From positions 62,001 to 126,000 of the forward strand of contig NZ_BIME01000010.1 of NCBI RefSeq assembly GCF_004000925.1: a stretch of DNA of 64,000 bases, written 5' to 3'. Below the pieces are notes generated by a model. The model searched no databases. It saw only the letters and a list, made by a program, of their open reading frames with translations, and had not been told where the DNA came from. Made by a program: the position numbers and the translations under genes. Source of the DNA: Paenibacillus illinoisensis NBRC 15959 (lineage in GTDB: Bacteria > Bacillota > Bacilli > Paenibacillales > Paenibacillaceae). Of the stretch, positions 24,230 through 33,756 are shown piece by piece (the stretch's first letter is position 1; each line of letters opens with the position of its first letter).

Positions 24230-27103
24230 ATGACGATCGAGGAAGGCAACAAGAAGCCCTGGGAAAGTTACTATGGACCCAATTTGGGATACGTACAAGA
24301 ACAATATGAATTATTCTCTCAAGATCCTGAATCGGTTACACCCGCATATCGGGAATTGTTTGAACAATGGGGTGCTCCGCCGATGCCTGGCAGAGATGCA
24401 CATACAGCCACTTATTCCGGCAACGCCCAAACAGCTTCCGGGAGCGTGGATATTCAATTATTACAGAAAGCGGTTACAGCCGGGAAACTGGTTTGGAATA
24501 TTCGAACTTATGGTCACCTTGCCGCGGATATTGATCCACTTGGCATAAGTGAAGATTCAGATACATCTTTATTGGAACCGAAGCATTTTGAATTGAATGA
24601 AGAAGATTTGAAAGCACTGCCCGCATCCCTGATCTGGGAAGGTGCAGATGGACAGACGAGCAACGGCTGGGATGCCATTCAGCGTCTGCGCCAGATCTAT
24701 ACAGGTCCGATCGCTTATGAATTCAGCCATGTTCATGAAGTTCATGAACGCGAGTGGCTGAACCGCCGTGCTGAATCACGGACTTCCCCGGCACCACTGA
24801 ATCAGGATGAACGGAAGGCACTGCTGGAACGTCTGGTTGAGGTAGAGCAGTTCGAGGATTTCCTTCACAAAACGTTTGTGGGACAAAAACGTTTCTCGAT
24901 TGAAGGAAACGACGTGCTCGTACCGATGCTGGATGAAGCAGTACGCATTATGGCACACTCGGGCTCAAGCCACATTTTGATGGGGATGGCTCACCGGGGT
25001 CGTCTGAACGTGCTCGCTCATGTCCTGGGTAAACCATACAGCAAAATTTTCTCTGAATTCCATCATTCCCCGAACAAGGATCTGGTTCCGTCTGAAGGAT
25101 CGACAGGAATCAATTACGGCTGGACAGGGGATGTCAAATACCACCTTGGTGCGAACCGCTTTGTAAAAGATGGCGAAGCAGTACAGGCTCGTCTGACTTT
25201 GGCTAACAATCCGAGTCACCTGGAGTACGTTAACCCTGTCGTTCAAGGCTTTGCACGTGCGGCGCAGGATGATCGGCGTGATCCGGGATATCCGAAACAG
25301 GACGTTACAAAAGCAGCGACAATTCTGATGCATGGCGATGCAGCCTTCCCTGGTGAAGGCATTGTGGCGGAAACGCTCAATTTCAAAGCACTCCCGGGCT
25401 ATCAAAACGGCGGAACGATTCATATTATCGTGAACAACCGTCTCGGGTTTACAACCGATAGCAGCGATTCCCGTTCTACTTATTACGCGAGTGACCTTGC
25501 CAAAGGTTACGAGATTCCGATTGTGCATGTGAATGCAGACAATCCGGAAGCATGTATCGCGGCGATTCGCATGGCAGCAGAATATCGCAACAAGTTCAAA
25601 AAGGATTTCCTGATTGATCTGATCGGTTACCGCCGCTATGGTCACAATGAAACGGACGATCCGGAGACAACCCAACCGAAGGTCTATGAAAAAGTGAAGA
25701 ATCACCCTACAGTGAGTCATCTGTATCAGGACCAGCTCAAGCAGGAAGCCGTTATTGATGATGCCTCCATTGGCAGCATTCGCGATGCGGTGACTAATCG
25801 TCTGAAAGAAGCTTATGAACAAATGAAGAAAAATGAAGTTCATGAGCAGTCACAATTGAAAGCCACTCAACCTGAGGCGGTGTCGCTTATTCCAACAGCT
25901 GTGCCGCTGGAGAATCTGCGCAGCATTAATGCCGATCTGTTGAAATGGCCAGAGAACTTCAATGTATATCCGAAGTTGCAGCGTATTCTGCAGCGTCGCA
26001 GCACTTCCCTGAACGAGGGCGAAAAAGTGGACTGGAGTCTTGCCGAGACACTGGCATTTGCCACGATTCTGGCTGACGGCAAGCCAATTCGCATCAGCGG
26101 ACAGGACGCAGAACGTGCAACCTTCGCTCACCGGAATCTGGTATTGCATGATTCGGAGAACGGGACAACATTTTGCCCGCTGCATCATCTGCCACAAGCA
26201 CGTGCAGCGTTTGCCATTTACAACAGCCCGCTGTCGGAAGAGTCTGTGCTTGGATTCGAGTATGGATATAACGTGTATTCCCCGGATACGCTTGTTATCT
26301 GGGAAGCTCAATTTGGTGACTTCGCCAACTGTGCACAGGTTATTTTTGACCAATTCGTATCTGCTGGCCGTGCCAAATGGTCTCAAAAATCGAGTCTGGT
26401 CATGCTGCTTCCTCACGCCAATGAAGGGCAGGGACCTGAGCATACAAGTGCCCGTCTCGAACGTTTCCTGCAGCTCTGTGCAGAAGATAATATGACGGTT
26501 GCCAACTTGACGAGTGCATCCCAGTATTTCCATCTGCTGCGCCGTCAGGCTTCGTTGACTGAAACAGAAGATGCACGTCCTCTGGTCTTGATGTCGCCGA
26601 AGAGTCTTATTCGTAATCCGCGTGTTGCATCTCCCGCTGCAGCGTTCAGTGAAGGCAAGTTTGAGCCTGTACTTGAACAAGCAGGGCTTGGAACCAAACC
26701 GGATCGCGTAGAACGCATCATTCTGTGCAGTGGTAAGATCGCCATCGATCTCGAGGACGCTTTTGAGAAAGACAAAGCCGACTGGTCCTGGCTTCACATT
26801 ATTCGTGTTGAGCAGCTGTATCCGTTCCCGGCGGAAGAAATCAAGCGCGTACTTGCACGTTTCAGCAAGCTGAAAGAACTGGTTTGGGTTCAGGAAGAGA
26901 ACAAAAACATGGGAGCCTGGACATACATGGAACCTCGCTTGCGCGCTATTGCACCGGAAGGAACAACCGTGAGATACGAAGGCCGTCCGGAACACGCGAG
27001 TCCTTCCAGCGGTTATCAAAGTGTGCATAGCATGGAACAGCAACAGATTATTACATCCGCGTTGAAGCAAACGACGAAGAATAATATTCCACTGGGGAGG
27101 TAA
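24230..27103 (+). CDS. odhA: 2-oxoglutarate dehydrogenase E1
   Basis: 957 residues, E1o of the 2-oxoglutarate dehydrogenase complex, oxidatively decarboxylating 2-oxoglutarate in the TCA cycle with thiamine diphosphate. The N-terminal YYGPNLGYVQEQY segment is the E2-docking region of the family; HRGRLNVLAHVLGK, GDAAFPGEG and NNRLGFTTD are TPP/active-site motifs; the transketolase C-terminal domain ends in EGRPEHASPSSG. ATG follows GGAGGGA by 8 bases. odhB follows after 5 bases. A gene for E3 is not in the window. A long antisense open frame here is a shadow. Confidence 0.95.
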   Translation: MTIEEGNKKPWESYYGPNLGYVQEQYELFSQDPESVTPAYRELFEQWGAPPMPGRDAHTATYSGNAQTASGSVDIQLLQKAVTAGKLVWNIRTYGHLAADIDPLGISEDSDTSLLEPKHFELNEEDLKALPASLIWEGADGQTSNGWDAIQRLRQIYTGPIAYEFSHVHEVHEREWLNRRAESRTSPAPLNQDERKALLERLVEVEQFEDFLHKTFVGQKRFSIEGNDVLVPMLDEAVRIMAHSGSSHILMGMAHRGRLNVLAHVLGKPYSKIFSEFHHSPNKDLVPSEGSTGINYGWTGDVKYHLGANRFVKDGEAVQARLTLANNPSHLEYVNPVVQGFARAAQDDRRDPGYPKQDVTKAATILMHGDAAFPGEGIVAETLNFKALPGYQNGGTIHIIVNNRLGFTTDSSDSRSTYYASDLAKGYEIPIVHVNADNPEACIAAIRMAAEYRNKFKKDFLIDLIGYRRYGHNETDDPETTQPKVYEKVKNHPTVSHLYQDQLKQEAVIDDASIGSIRDAVTNRLKEAYEQMKKNEVHEQSQLKATQPEAVSLIPTAVPLENLRSINADLLKWPENFNVYPKLQRILQRRSTSLNEGEKVDWSLAETLAFATILADGKPIRISGQDAERATFAHRNLVLHDSENGTTFCPLHHLPQARAAFAIYNSPLSEESVLGFEYGYNVYSPDTLVIWEAQFGDFANCAQVIFDQFVSAGRAKWSQKSSLVMLLPHANEGQGPEHTSARLERFLQLCAEDNMTVANLTSASQYFHLLRRQASLTETEDARPLVLMSPKSLIRNPRVASPAAAFSEGKFEPVLEQAGLGTKPDRVERIILCSGKIAIDLEDAFEKDKADWSWLHIIRVEQLYPFPAEEIKRVLARFSKLKELVWVQEENKNMGAWTYMEPRLRAIAPEGTTVRYEGRPEHASPSSGYQSVHSMEQQQIITSALKQTTKNNIPLGR

Positions 27104-27108
27104 CAGCT

Positions 27109-28392
27109 GTGAGTGAAATTAAAGTACCTGCAATGGGTGAATCGATTACTGAAGGAACGGTTTCCAGATGGCTTGTCAAAGAAGGCGAAACTGTAAATCA
27201 GGGTGACGTTCTTCTGGAGCTGGAAACAGATAAGGTAAATATCGAAATCAGTGCCGAAGAGAGCGGAGTACTCGAGAAAATTATTCGTCAGGAAGGCGAG
27301 ACGGTTGAAATCGGAGAAACGATTGGTACGCTGGGAGCAGGAACTGGAGGAGGAAGCGGAGCACCCGCTTCCCAGCCGGCTGCAGAACAGCAACAGGCTG
27401 CGGCCCCAGCTCCAGAAGCAGTGGCAGTAGCGGTAGCAACTCCACCTGCAGCTGCAGCTCCGGAATCTTCCGAGAATGGAACCAAAACGGCTTCACCAGC
27501 TGCACGCAAGCTTGCTCGCGAGCGCGGCATTGAGCTGGATCAGGTTCAGAGCAAAGATCCGATTGGACGTGTGTATCAGGAAGACGTAAAAAGTCATAAC
27601 ACGCAGGCACCGGCTTCAACGCCAGCTCCTGCAAGCAAAGCTCCGGCAGCACCAGCAAGTGCTCCGGCAGCTGGAGGTTCTACTTATGCTAAACCGGTTG
27701 AACGCCAACGCATGTCCCGTCGCCGGGCTACCATTGCGAAGCGTCTGGTAGAAGCACAGCAAACGGCGGCAATGCTGACAACCTTTAACGAAGTAGACAT
27801 GACTGCAATCATGGATGTTCGTAAACGTCGTAAGGACAAGTTCAAAGAGAAGCACGATATCGGTCTGGGATTCATGTCTTTCTTTACCAAAGCCGTGGTT
27901 GGCGCACTCAAAAAATTCCCAACTATCAATGCTGAGATTGATGGGGAAGATGTTGTACTCAAAAAATATTACGACATCGGAATCGCAGTGTCTGCCAAGG
28001 AAGGTCTTGTTGTTCCTGTTGTTCGCGATGCAGATCGACTGGGCTTCGCTGAGATTGAGAAGAGTATTGCGGACCTCGCTTCCAAAGCTCGCTCCAACTC
28101 TCTTGCGCTCTCCGACCTGCAAGGCGGTACGTTTACGATTACCAATGGCGGAACCTTTGGTTCCTTGTTGTCTACACCGATCCTGAATACACCTCAAGTG
28201 GGTATTCTCGGTATGCATAAGATCCAGCTTCGTCCGGTGGCGATCGACGCAGAGCGTATGGAAAATCGTCCAATGATGTATATCGCATTGTCTTACGATC
28301 ACCGTATTATCGATGGTAGCGAGGCAGTACGCTTCCTCGTTACGGTGAAGGAACTGCTGGAAGATCCAGAATCCTTGCTGATCGAAGGGTAA
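27109..28392 (+). CDS. odhB: Dihydrolipoamide succinyltransferase E2
   Basis: 427-residue E2 subunit. An N-terminal lipoyl domain carries the lipoylated lysine K42 in ETDKVNI; an Ala/Pro-rich linker and a peripheral-subunit-binding domain (SPAARKLARERG) follow; the C-terminal acyltransferase core has the catalytic DHRIIDGSEAV. It transfers the succinyl group to CoA. GTG 27109 is the start, eight bases after GGGGAGG. A long stem-loop ends the operon. Confidence 0.95.
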   Translation: MSEIKVPAMGESITEGTVSRWLVKEGETVNQGDVLLELETDKVNIEISAEESGVLEKIIRQEGETVEIGETIGTLGAGTGGGSGAPASQPAAEQQQAAAPAPEAVAVAVATPPAAAAPESSENGTKTASPAARKLARERGIELDQVQSKDPIGRVYQEDVKSHNTQAPASTPAPASKAPAAPASAPAAGGSTYAKPVERQRMSRRRATIAKRLVEAQQTAAMLTTFNEVDMTAIMDVRKRRKDKFKEKHDIGLGFMSFFTKAVVGALKKFPTINAEIDGEDVVLKKYYDIGIAVSAKEGLVVPVVRDADRLGFAEIEKSIADLASKARSNSLALSDLQGGTFTITNGGTFGSLLSTPILNTPQVGILGMHKIQLRPVAIDAERMENRPMMYIALSYDHRIIDGSEAVRFLVTVKELLEDPESLLIEG

Positions 28393-28437
28393 CACGGACC
28401 GAAACAACATTAGCAATCATTATAGATTCACCTAGCA

Positions 28438-28490
28438 GAAAGCCCCTACCTGGAGCACAGTGCAAACTGTGTCCCTCGGTAGGGGCTTTC
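28438..28490. terminator. Strong hairpin between odhB and convergent hydrolase
   Basis: GAAAGCCCCTACC (28438-28450) pairs perfectly with GGTAGGGGCTTTC (28478-28490), with an inner CACAG/CTGTG stem. No pronounced T-run on either side, but its symmetry fits a bidirectional terminator. Confidence 0.7.
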
Positions 28491-28516
28491 GTATTGCTAT
28501 AGCTTTGTAAGGAAAG

Positions 28517-29497
28517 TCAGACCGTATCAGCGAGTGTATCACGAATCTCATTCGTGCTGTCTTGCTCGGAGCCCGGCGTGTGACGCTCTAACCAGTTGAC
28601 CACATGCAAGCATACTTCTTCACGATTGGTCTCGTGCAGCATCTCGTGCCGTCCTTCGGGATACAGGCGATACTCCACATCCTGAATCTGAAGCTGTCTG
28701 TACTGGGAGACCAGGTTATACACACCTTTACCATTCAGTCCAACAGGGTCCAGTTCTCCGGAGAACAGATACACTGCTTTATCTTTTGGAATCCGCTTCA
28801 TGTGTTCAGGCATATGGATTTCCAACAACAGTTTGAAAAAATCACGAAAGAATCCGGCGGTACAGATGGCCCCGCACAATGGATCGTCGATAAATCGTTT
28901 AACTTCATCCGCATCACGTGATAGCCAATCAAAAGGTGTGTTAGCCGGACGGAAGGAACGGTTAAAGCCGCCAAACACAATGGCGTTGAGCAGCATGCTT
29001 GGATGTGCCGCACCCTGGATACCACATTGCATGAGTGCGAGTTTTTCGCCAAATCGGAGAAGACCACGCTTCCCATTGGTTCCGGACAAAATAAATGCAT
29101 GGTAACGTTCATGTCCAGCATACATCAGATGCTGCACCAGGAACGACCCCATACTATGTCCCATCAGAAACAAGGGAACTCCCGGATGTTCCTTGGATGC
29201 GACCTCACCTAAATTGATCATATCACTTGCCATCCAGCGAAAGGCGTCTGCTCCGGCATTGCCGAGCAGTTTCGGATTCTCGACAGATTTCCCATGTCCT
29301 CGGTGGTCATTGGCGTAGACAGCATACCCGTGACTGGTAAGACACTCGGCGAATTCTGCGTATCGTGCTGCGGTCTCGGCCATGCCGTGTGCAATTTGTA
29401 CAACGCCTCTGATATCGCATTCCGGATCGGGAAGCCAGCGGTAGACATGAATGCGGGTACCTTCATTACCCACAAGGGCAAACGTAGATTCCTGCAT
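28517..29497 (-). CDS. Alpha/beta hydrolase (lysophospholipase-like)
   Basis: 326-residue serine hydrolase of the monoacylglycerol-lipase type. The nucleophile elbow is GHSMGS (Ser115), HGMAETAARY is the oxyanion side, and the C-terminal EGRHEMLHETN supplies the histidine. GELDPVGLNGKGVY is the usual acid region. It should cleave monoacyl lipids or small esters; the substrate is uncertain. It lies downstream of manA on the minus strand with a 27-base gap. Confidence 0.85.
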   Translation of the reverse strand: MQESTFALVGNEGTRIHVYRWLPDPECDIRGVVQIAHGMAETAARYAEFAECLTSHGYAVYANDHRGHGKSVENPKLLGNAGADAFRWMASDMINLGEVASKEHPGVPLFLMGHSMGSFLVQHLMYAGHERYHAFILSGTNGKRGLLRFGEKLALMQCGIQGAAHPSMLLNAIVFGGFNRSFRPANTPFDWLSRDADEVKRFIDDPLCGAICTAGFFRDFFKLLLEIHMPEHMKRIPKDKAVYLFSGELDPVGLNGKGVYNLVSQYRQLQIQDVEYRLYPEGRHEMLHETNREEVCLHVVNWLERHTPGSEQDSTNEIRDTLADTV

Positions 29498-29524
29498 CGT
29501 GTAACCCCTCCTTCACTGGTTTGA

Positions 29525-30502
29525 TTAAGGTAGATAAGAACGAAGAACTGTCGTATTGCCATCCAGTGTATAAGCTCCAAGATTGGCAGGCAGCAGGTAG
29601 CATTGTCCAGCGCTCAATTCAATTTTTTCCTGCGTATCATTGTCCCATTCCAAGGTTCCGTTCCCTTCACAAACGACGAGAATGGTGAAACTGTCAGCAT
29701 GAGTAGAGAGTTCCCACCGATCCGTAACAATTCCTTTTTCTACGACAAAATAAGGGCATTCCGCCAGCTTCAGCCATTCTCCAGGTGTCGCGTTATTGGT
29801 TTTCATTGTGGTAGCACCAGCGCCCTCATAGGCAGTCACATTCAAGGAATCTTCAACATGCAGCTCGCGTGGTTTTCCATCCAGTCCTGGGCGATTATAA
29901 TCGTAGATCCGATAAGTTGTATCCGAATTTTGCTGGATCTCGGCAACGACCACTCCTGCACACAGAGCATGTACCGTTCCGGCAGGGATGAAGAACGTAT
30001 CTCCCGCTTCAACCGGTACTTGACGGAGCGTATCCATCACGGTGCCATTCTCCAATGCTTCCTTCAGCACCGCACGATCGACTCCTTCGTTTAAACCATA
30101 GATGATGTGCGCTCCCGGTTTCGCGTCCAGCACATACCACATTTCCGTTTTGCCAAGTTCGCCTGGAGGAAGGGCTTCATAATCATCTGTCGGATGAACC
30201 TGTACGGATAGATCATCATTGCAGTCCAGCAGTTTGATCAAGAGGGGGAAGCGTCCGCCTTTTTCAGATACACCTTTTGTTCCGAGCCACGAAGTGCCTA
30301 GCTGTTCCCGCACTTCATCCAGACCTTTACCAGCAAGTTCGCCATTAATGACTTTGGTTGTACCGTTAGGATGATCTGCAATCATCCATCCTTCTCCAAT
30401 ATGTCCTTCAGGTGGTGTCAGACCGAATTGCTCAAGCGCCCGACCTCCCCATACACGTTCCTTAAACTCGGGTTGAAATTGTAGTGGGTATGGCTTAGAC
30501 AT
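29525..30502 (-). CDS. manA: Mannose-6-phosphate isomerase, class I
   Basis: 325-residue zinc enzyme that interconverts mannose 6-phosphate and fructose 6-phosphate. Metal-site motifs QVHPTDDY and KTEMWYVL and the later GTVHAL histidine are visible, in cupin strands. Length fits Bacillus ManA (about 315). The ATG follows AGGAGAG. It probably leads a short operon with the hydrolase. It has no sugar PTS partner in the window. Confidence 0.93.
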   Translation of the reverse strand: MSKPYPLQFQPEFKERVWGGRALEQFGLTPPEGHIGEGWMIADHPNGTTKVINGELAGKGLDEVREQLGTSWLGTKGVSEKGGRFPLLIKLLDCNDDLSVQVHPTDDYEALPPGELGKTEMWYVLDAKPGAHIIYGLNEGVDRAVLKEALENGTVMDTLRQVPVEAGDTFFIPAGTVHALCAGVVVAEIQQNSDTTYRIYDYNRPGLDGKPRELHVEDSLNVTAYEGAGATTMKTNNATPGEWLKLAECPYFVVEKGIVTDRWELSTHADSFTILVVCEGNGTLEWDNDTQEKIELSAGQCYLLPANLGAYTLDGNTTVLRSYLP

Positions 30503-30714
30503 CGTAATCTCTCCTCTAGTATATGAAGTGGTGAATCGCTTTAATCAAATCCATGCCTGTGCATTCCGGATTGTATACGGTTGCAGCAGCCAAATATGTA
30601 AAGCACGCCTCGTCATAGTAAACGAGCCAAGGTTAGAGCTTGGCCCATATTCATGCACAGCGATGTCGTGCTATTTAATGTGTTTATTTTATGGCATTTG
30701 AAGAGTAAAGGAAA

Positions 30715-31299
30715 TTACTTTTTCTCAATACCAATCAGAAATGGAGAGGCTGCGCGCTGCAGCTGGCGGTACATTACAACTTGTGCCTGGTCTACAGGCA
30801 AAGCCGAACACCAGGACAGTACTGCATCTGCCTCCTGTGCACCACCCTCATGGCCCGGATACAATACAGCTGTAATTATGCCGCGTGGTCTTAGTAAGCC
30901 CAGTGCTGCTTCCAATGCCCCAATCGTGCTGTCCGTTAGAGTAATAACAGAAGCATCCGCACCTTCGGCGGGCAGGTATCCCAAGTTGAACATGACTGCG
31001 CCCACTTGGCCCTGCCATTGCTCGGGAACAGCTTCAGCCATGCGGTCATGGCTTAACTCCATTAGGGAGATGGAACCGAGCTTTGAGCCGTCTTCCTGTT
31101 TACGAATTCGGGCTTGTGCAAGAGTCAGCGCTTCATTTTGGATATCGAAACCGATGACTTGCCCGCGTTTCCCAACCTGCTGTGCGAGAAACAGGGTATC
31201 CGCACCTGTGCCTACTGTAGCATCAATTGCAAAATCCCCGGGCTGCAAACGGGAGGAAACCCATTGATGGGCGCAGCTAAGAACCGAGAGAAAGCCCAT
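30715..31299 (-). CDS. mnmM: tRNA 5-aminomethyl-2-thiouridine methyltransferase
   Basis: 194-residue class I SAM methyltransferase of the YtqB family. The SAM motif is DATVGTGADT and NLGYLPAEG is the catalytic-site NLGYLP-type motif characteristic of this family. The family has been described (as MnmM) as the last methylation step to mnm5s2U34 in Gram-positive bacteria; the pairing with mnmL here supports that. The start is ATG 31299: GGAGGGGA lies 7 bases upstream inside the end of the previous gene, which stops one base before. Confidence 0.85.
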   Translation of the reverse strand: MGFLSVLSCAHQWVSSRLQPGDFAIDATVGTGADTLFLAQQVGKRGQVIGFDIQNEALTLAQARIRKQEDGSKLGSISLMELSHDRMAEAVPEQWQGQVGAVMFNLGYLPAEGADASVITLTDSTIGALEAALGLLRPRGIITAVLYPGHEGGAQEADAVLSWCSALPVDQAQVVMYRQLQRAASPFLIGIEKK

Positions 31300-31300
31300 C

Positions 31301-32254
31301 TTATGCTCCCCTCCAATATTTACCCTGCCATGAATCACGTAAACGTAATTCGCGGTCAATGGAATTCAGCACTTCCCACTTTTTCATGGACCACATCGGT
31401 CCAATCAACAGATCACGCGGAGCATCACCGGTGAGGCGGTGCACAATCATTTCCGGTGGAAGCATCTCGAGTGTATCGACAATCAGTTTGATGTACTCGT
31501 CCTGTTCCAGGAATCGAAGAAGCCCGGCTTCATACTGTTTGACCATTGGCGTCTTGCGCATGAGGTGCAGCAGATGGATCTTAATGCCTTGCACATCCAT
31601 ATTGGCTACTGCGCGTCCGGTATCCAGCATCATTTCATGCGTTTCCTGAGGCAAGCCATAGATGATATGTGTGCACACACGTATATTCCGTTTCCGCAGC
31701 TTCTCTACGGCCTCTTCATAACATTTCGTATCATGCGCGCGGTTGATGAGCGTTGAGGTCGACTCGTGGATGGTTTGAAGTCCCATTTCAACCCACAGGT
31801 AGGTACGTTCATTCAGTTCGGCCAGGTAATCCACAACATCATCAGGCAAACAATCGGGGCGAGTGGCAATGGACAGACCAACTACACCGGGCTGTTGTAA
31901 AATCACTTCAAAATACTCACGGAGCTGCTCAACAGGAGCATACGTGTTCGTATATGCCTGGAAATAGCCGATGTACTGGGCCGTAGGCCATTTGAGGTGC
32001 TGTTTGTCCCGAATCGTATTAAATTGGGTAACTAGATCATCCCGTCGGCTGCCGGCAAAATCTCCTGATCCCCGGGCACTGCAGAAGGTACATCCGCCTT
32101 TGGCAATTGAACCGTCACGGTTTGGGCAGGTGAATCCTGCGTCAAGCATAACTTTGAACACTTTATTGTTGAACTCGTTTCGCATTTCGTAATTCCAGGT
32201 GTGGAATCGTTTATCTCCCCAGGAAAGAGGAGGTTGTATTGCAGGTGCATTCAT
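31301..32254 (-). CDS. mnmL: TIGR01212 radical SAM protein
   Basis: 317-residue radical SAM enzyme of the YtqA family. The cluster cysteines are CPNRDGSIAKGGCTFC (CxnCxxC type; the three Cys bind the iron-sulfur cluster). Related proteins in Bacillus subtilis (YtqA/MnmL) act with MnmM in wobble-uridine modification. The downstream gene's ribosome site lies inside this coding end, so they are tightly coupled. ATG 32254 has a weak upstream site; the gene faces the small ORF at 32560 across a 305-base spacer. Confidence 0.85.
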   Translation of the reverse strand: MNAPAIQPPLSWGDKRFHTWNYEMRNEFNNKVFKVMLDAGFTCPNRDGSIAKGGCTFCSARGSGDFAGSRRDDLVTQFNTIRDKQHLKWPTAQYIGYFQAYTNTYAPVEQLREYFEVILQQPGVVGLSIATRPDCLPDDVVDYLAELNERTYLWVEMGLQTIHESTSTLINRAHDTKCYEEAVEKLRKRNIRVCTHIIYGLPQETHEMMLDTGRAVANMDVQGIKIHLLHLMRKTPMVKQYEAGLLRFLEQDEYIKLIVDTLEMLPPEMIVHRLTGDAPRDLLIGPMWSMKKWEVLNSIDRELRLRDSWQGKYWRGA

Positions 32255-32559
32255 CTTCAGGGTGCTCCTTTGGCTGCCGTATTCCCTCTCGGGAGAGACA
32301 GATGTTTATCTATTCACGTGATAGAACGGATTGTGATAATCCGTGTCTCCATGGACTTTAACCATTGTATCAAAAAACGCAAAAAAAGGGGAATTCGAAC
32401 TCAAAAATAGACTGTATTATCAAGGTTTTTCGCTTGCTATAGTTTACACCTTGTGTTATATTTAACTTAACGTCAGACAGCATCCAATGGGTACTATTCA
32501 TCATAGCATTTGAATCAAAATTGACGTCATGGACCATACTAAACCGTGAGGTGATATGA
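32255..32559. other. Divergent promoter region
   Basis: 305 bases between mnmL (minus) and a small plus-strand gene. AT-rich, no hairpin and no strong box; TTGCTATAGTTTACA and TGTGTTATATTTAAC could be promoter parts for the plus gene. Confidence 0.3.
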
Positions 32560-32760
32560 ATGAATTCCCAAGTTAAAAACAATAACCTTCATCATGTTTC
32601 AGTAGAACTGACGGCAGAAGAAGCACTGGCTTTGACAGGTGTTCGATTTAATGGAAATCCGAAAGTGGAAGCGGCTGCAAGACAAAAAGTTCGCACGGCT
32701 TTCGAAAAGACATTTGATTTTTCACACCAAGATAAGGTAGACTATGAACTATTAAAGTAG
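32560..32760 (+). CDS. Small conserved-type hypothetical protein
   Basis: 66-residue basic-acidic protein (LTAEEALALTGVRFNGNPKV, KVRTAFEKTFDF). I do not recognise it. GAGGTG lies six bases upstream of ATG 32560. The helical Lys/Ala-rich composition fits a small DNA- or protein-binding protein, but this is a guess. It is followed by a terminator. Confidence 0.55.
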   Translation: MNSQVKNNNLHHVSVELTAEEALALTGVRFNGNPKVEAAARQKVRTAFEKTFDFSHQDKVDYELLK

Positions 32761-32788
32761 TTGGACCCCAATTCCAAATAAATCGAAG

Positions 32789-32839
32789 AGGGAATCTTTG
32801 AGATTTGCCCCAAGTGGCAGATCCGAAGATTCCTTTTTC
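32789..32839 (+). terminator. Terminator before trmB
   Basis: GGAATCTT (32791-32798) pairs with AAGATTCC (32826-32833); an inner GATTTGCC/GGCAGATC stem extends it. Followed by TTTTTC. Confidence 0.75.
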
Positions 32840-32911
32840 ATTGCTCTTTACAATTGGCCGGTTCTTCGGCAAAATGAGTCTGAGACAAGTATGGACAAAC
32901 GGAGGAATAAA

Positions 32912-33661
32912 ATGCGTTTACGTGGCAGAAAAGGGATTCGGGAAAATCTGGAGGAGCAGGTGGATCTTGTTGTTCTGGAACCCAAACAGTACAAGGGGAA
33001 ATGGTCTGAACTGTTTGGCAACGACCATCCGATCTTTGTTGAATTTGGTATGGGTAAAGGTCAATTTATCAGCCAAATGAGTTATAAATATCCCCAATAC
33101 AATTTTATCGGTATCGATATGTATGATGAATTGGTGCGCCGGGCCAGTGAGAAGGCCCGTAATGCGTGGAGTGAGGCTGATGTAGAAACTCCGCCCAATG
33201 TGAAGCTTGTCCTGGCGAACATTGAACAGATTGAGGAAGTGTTCGAAGTGGCTGAACTGGAACGGATCTATCTGAACTTCAGTGACCCATGGCCAAAAGC
33301 CAAGCATGCACGCCGTCGTTTGACTCATCCACGGTTTTTGAAGAAATACACGGAGCTACTTAACGCCAAGGGCCAAATTCATTTTAAAACCGATTCGGAG
33401 ACCTTGTTCGAGTTCTCGCTCAACGCGATTGCCGACTACGGTCTGCAGATGACTAATCTGTCCCTGAACCTTCACCGTGATGGATTGAATGAAGAGCATG
33501 TCATGACGGAATACGAGCAGAAATTCATGGGCAAAGGCATGAACATTCACCGTGTGGAAGTCATTGTGGGTGAAGAGGCGCTGCGTGAGTATAACGCGAT
33601 GCGTCTGGACAAGTATAAAGTACGTGAAGCTTCGGATGATTCCGGAGAAGACCAAGAGTAA
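32912..33661 (+). CDS. trmB: tRNA (guanine46-N7)-methyltransferase
   Basis: 249-residue SAM methyltransferase that makes m7G46 in tRNA. FVEFGMGKGQFI is the SAM loop; NFSDPWPKAKHARRRL is the hallmark TrmB motif. The frame is open from 32798, but ATG 32912 with GGAGGAA six bases upstream matches the family N-terminus (MRLRGRKGIRENLE). Monocistronic, bounded by terminators on both sides. Confidence 0.93.
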   Translation: MRLRGRKGIRENLEEQVDLVVLEPKQYKGKWSELFGNDHPIFVEFGMGKGQFISQMSYKYPQYNFIGIDMYDELVRRASEKARNAWSEADVETPPNVKLVLANIEQIEEVFEVAELERIYLNFSDPWPKAKHARRRLTHPRFLKKYTELLNAKGQIHFKTDSETLFEFSLNAIADYGLQMTNLSLNLHRDGLNEEHVMTEYEQKFMGKGMNIHRVEVIVGEEALREYNAMRLDKYKVREASDDSGEDQE

Positions 33662-33668
33662 AATGAAT

Positions 33669-33717
33669 AAGCGGCACATGGAGGAGAGACTCATCACCTC
33701 GTGTGCCGCTTTTTTTG
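33669..33717 (+). terminator. Terminator after trmB
   Basis: AGCGGCACA (33670-33678) pairs with TGTGCCGCT (33702-33710) and is followed by TTTTTTT. Strong. Confidence 0.85.
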
Positions 33718-33756
33718 AGTTTTCTTCTTCATGATCATTAGAAGATATCGATATCG

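Noticed and set aside
24965..25843. 292-codon minus-strand frame over odhA
   Set aside because: No homology-like motif; same shadow effect.
25850..27070. 406-codon minus-strand open frame inside odhA
   Set aside because: It is the antisense shadow of a conserved gene with no ribosome site or recognisable protein motif.
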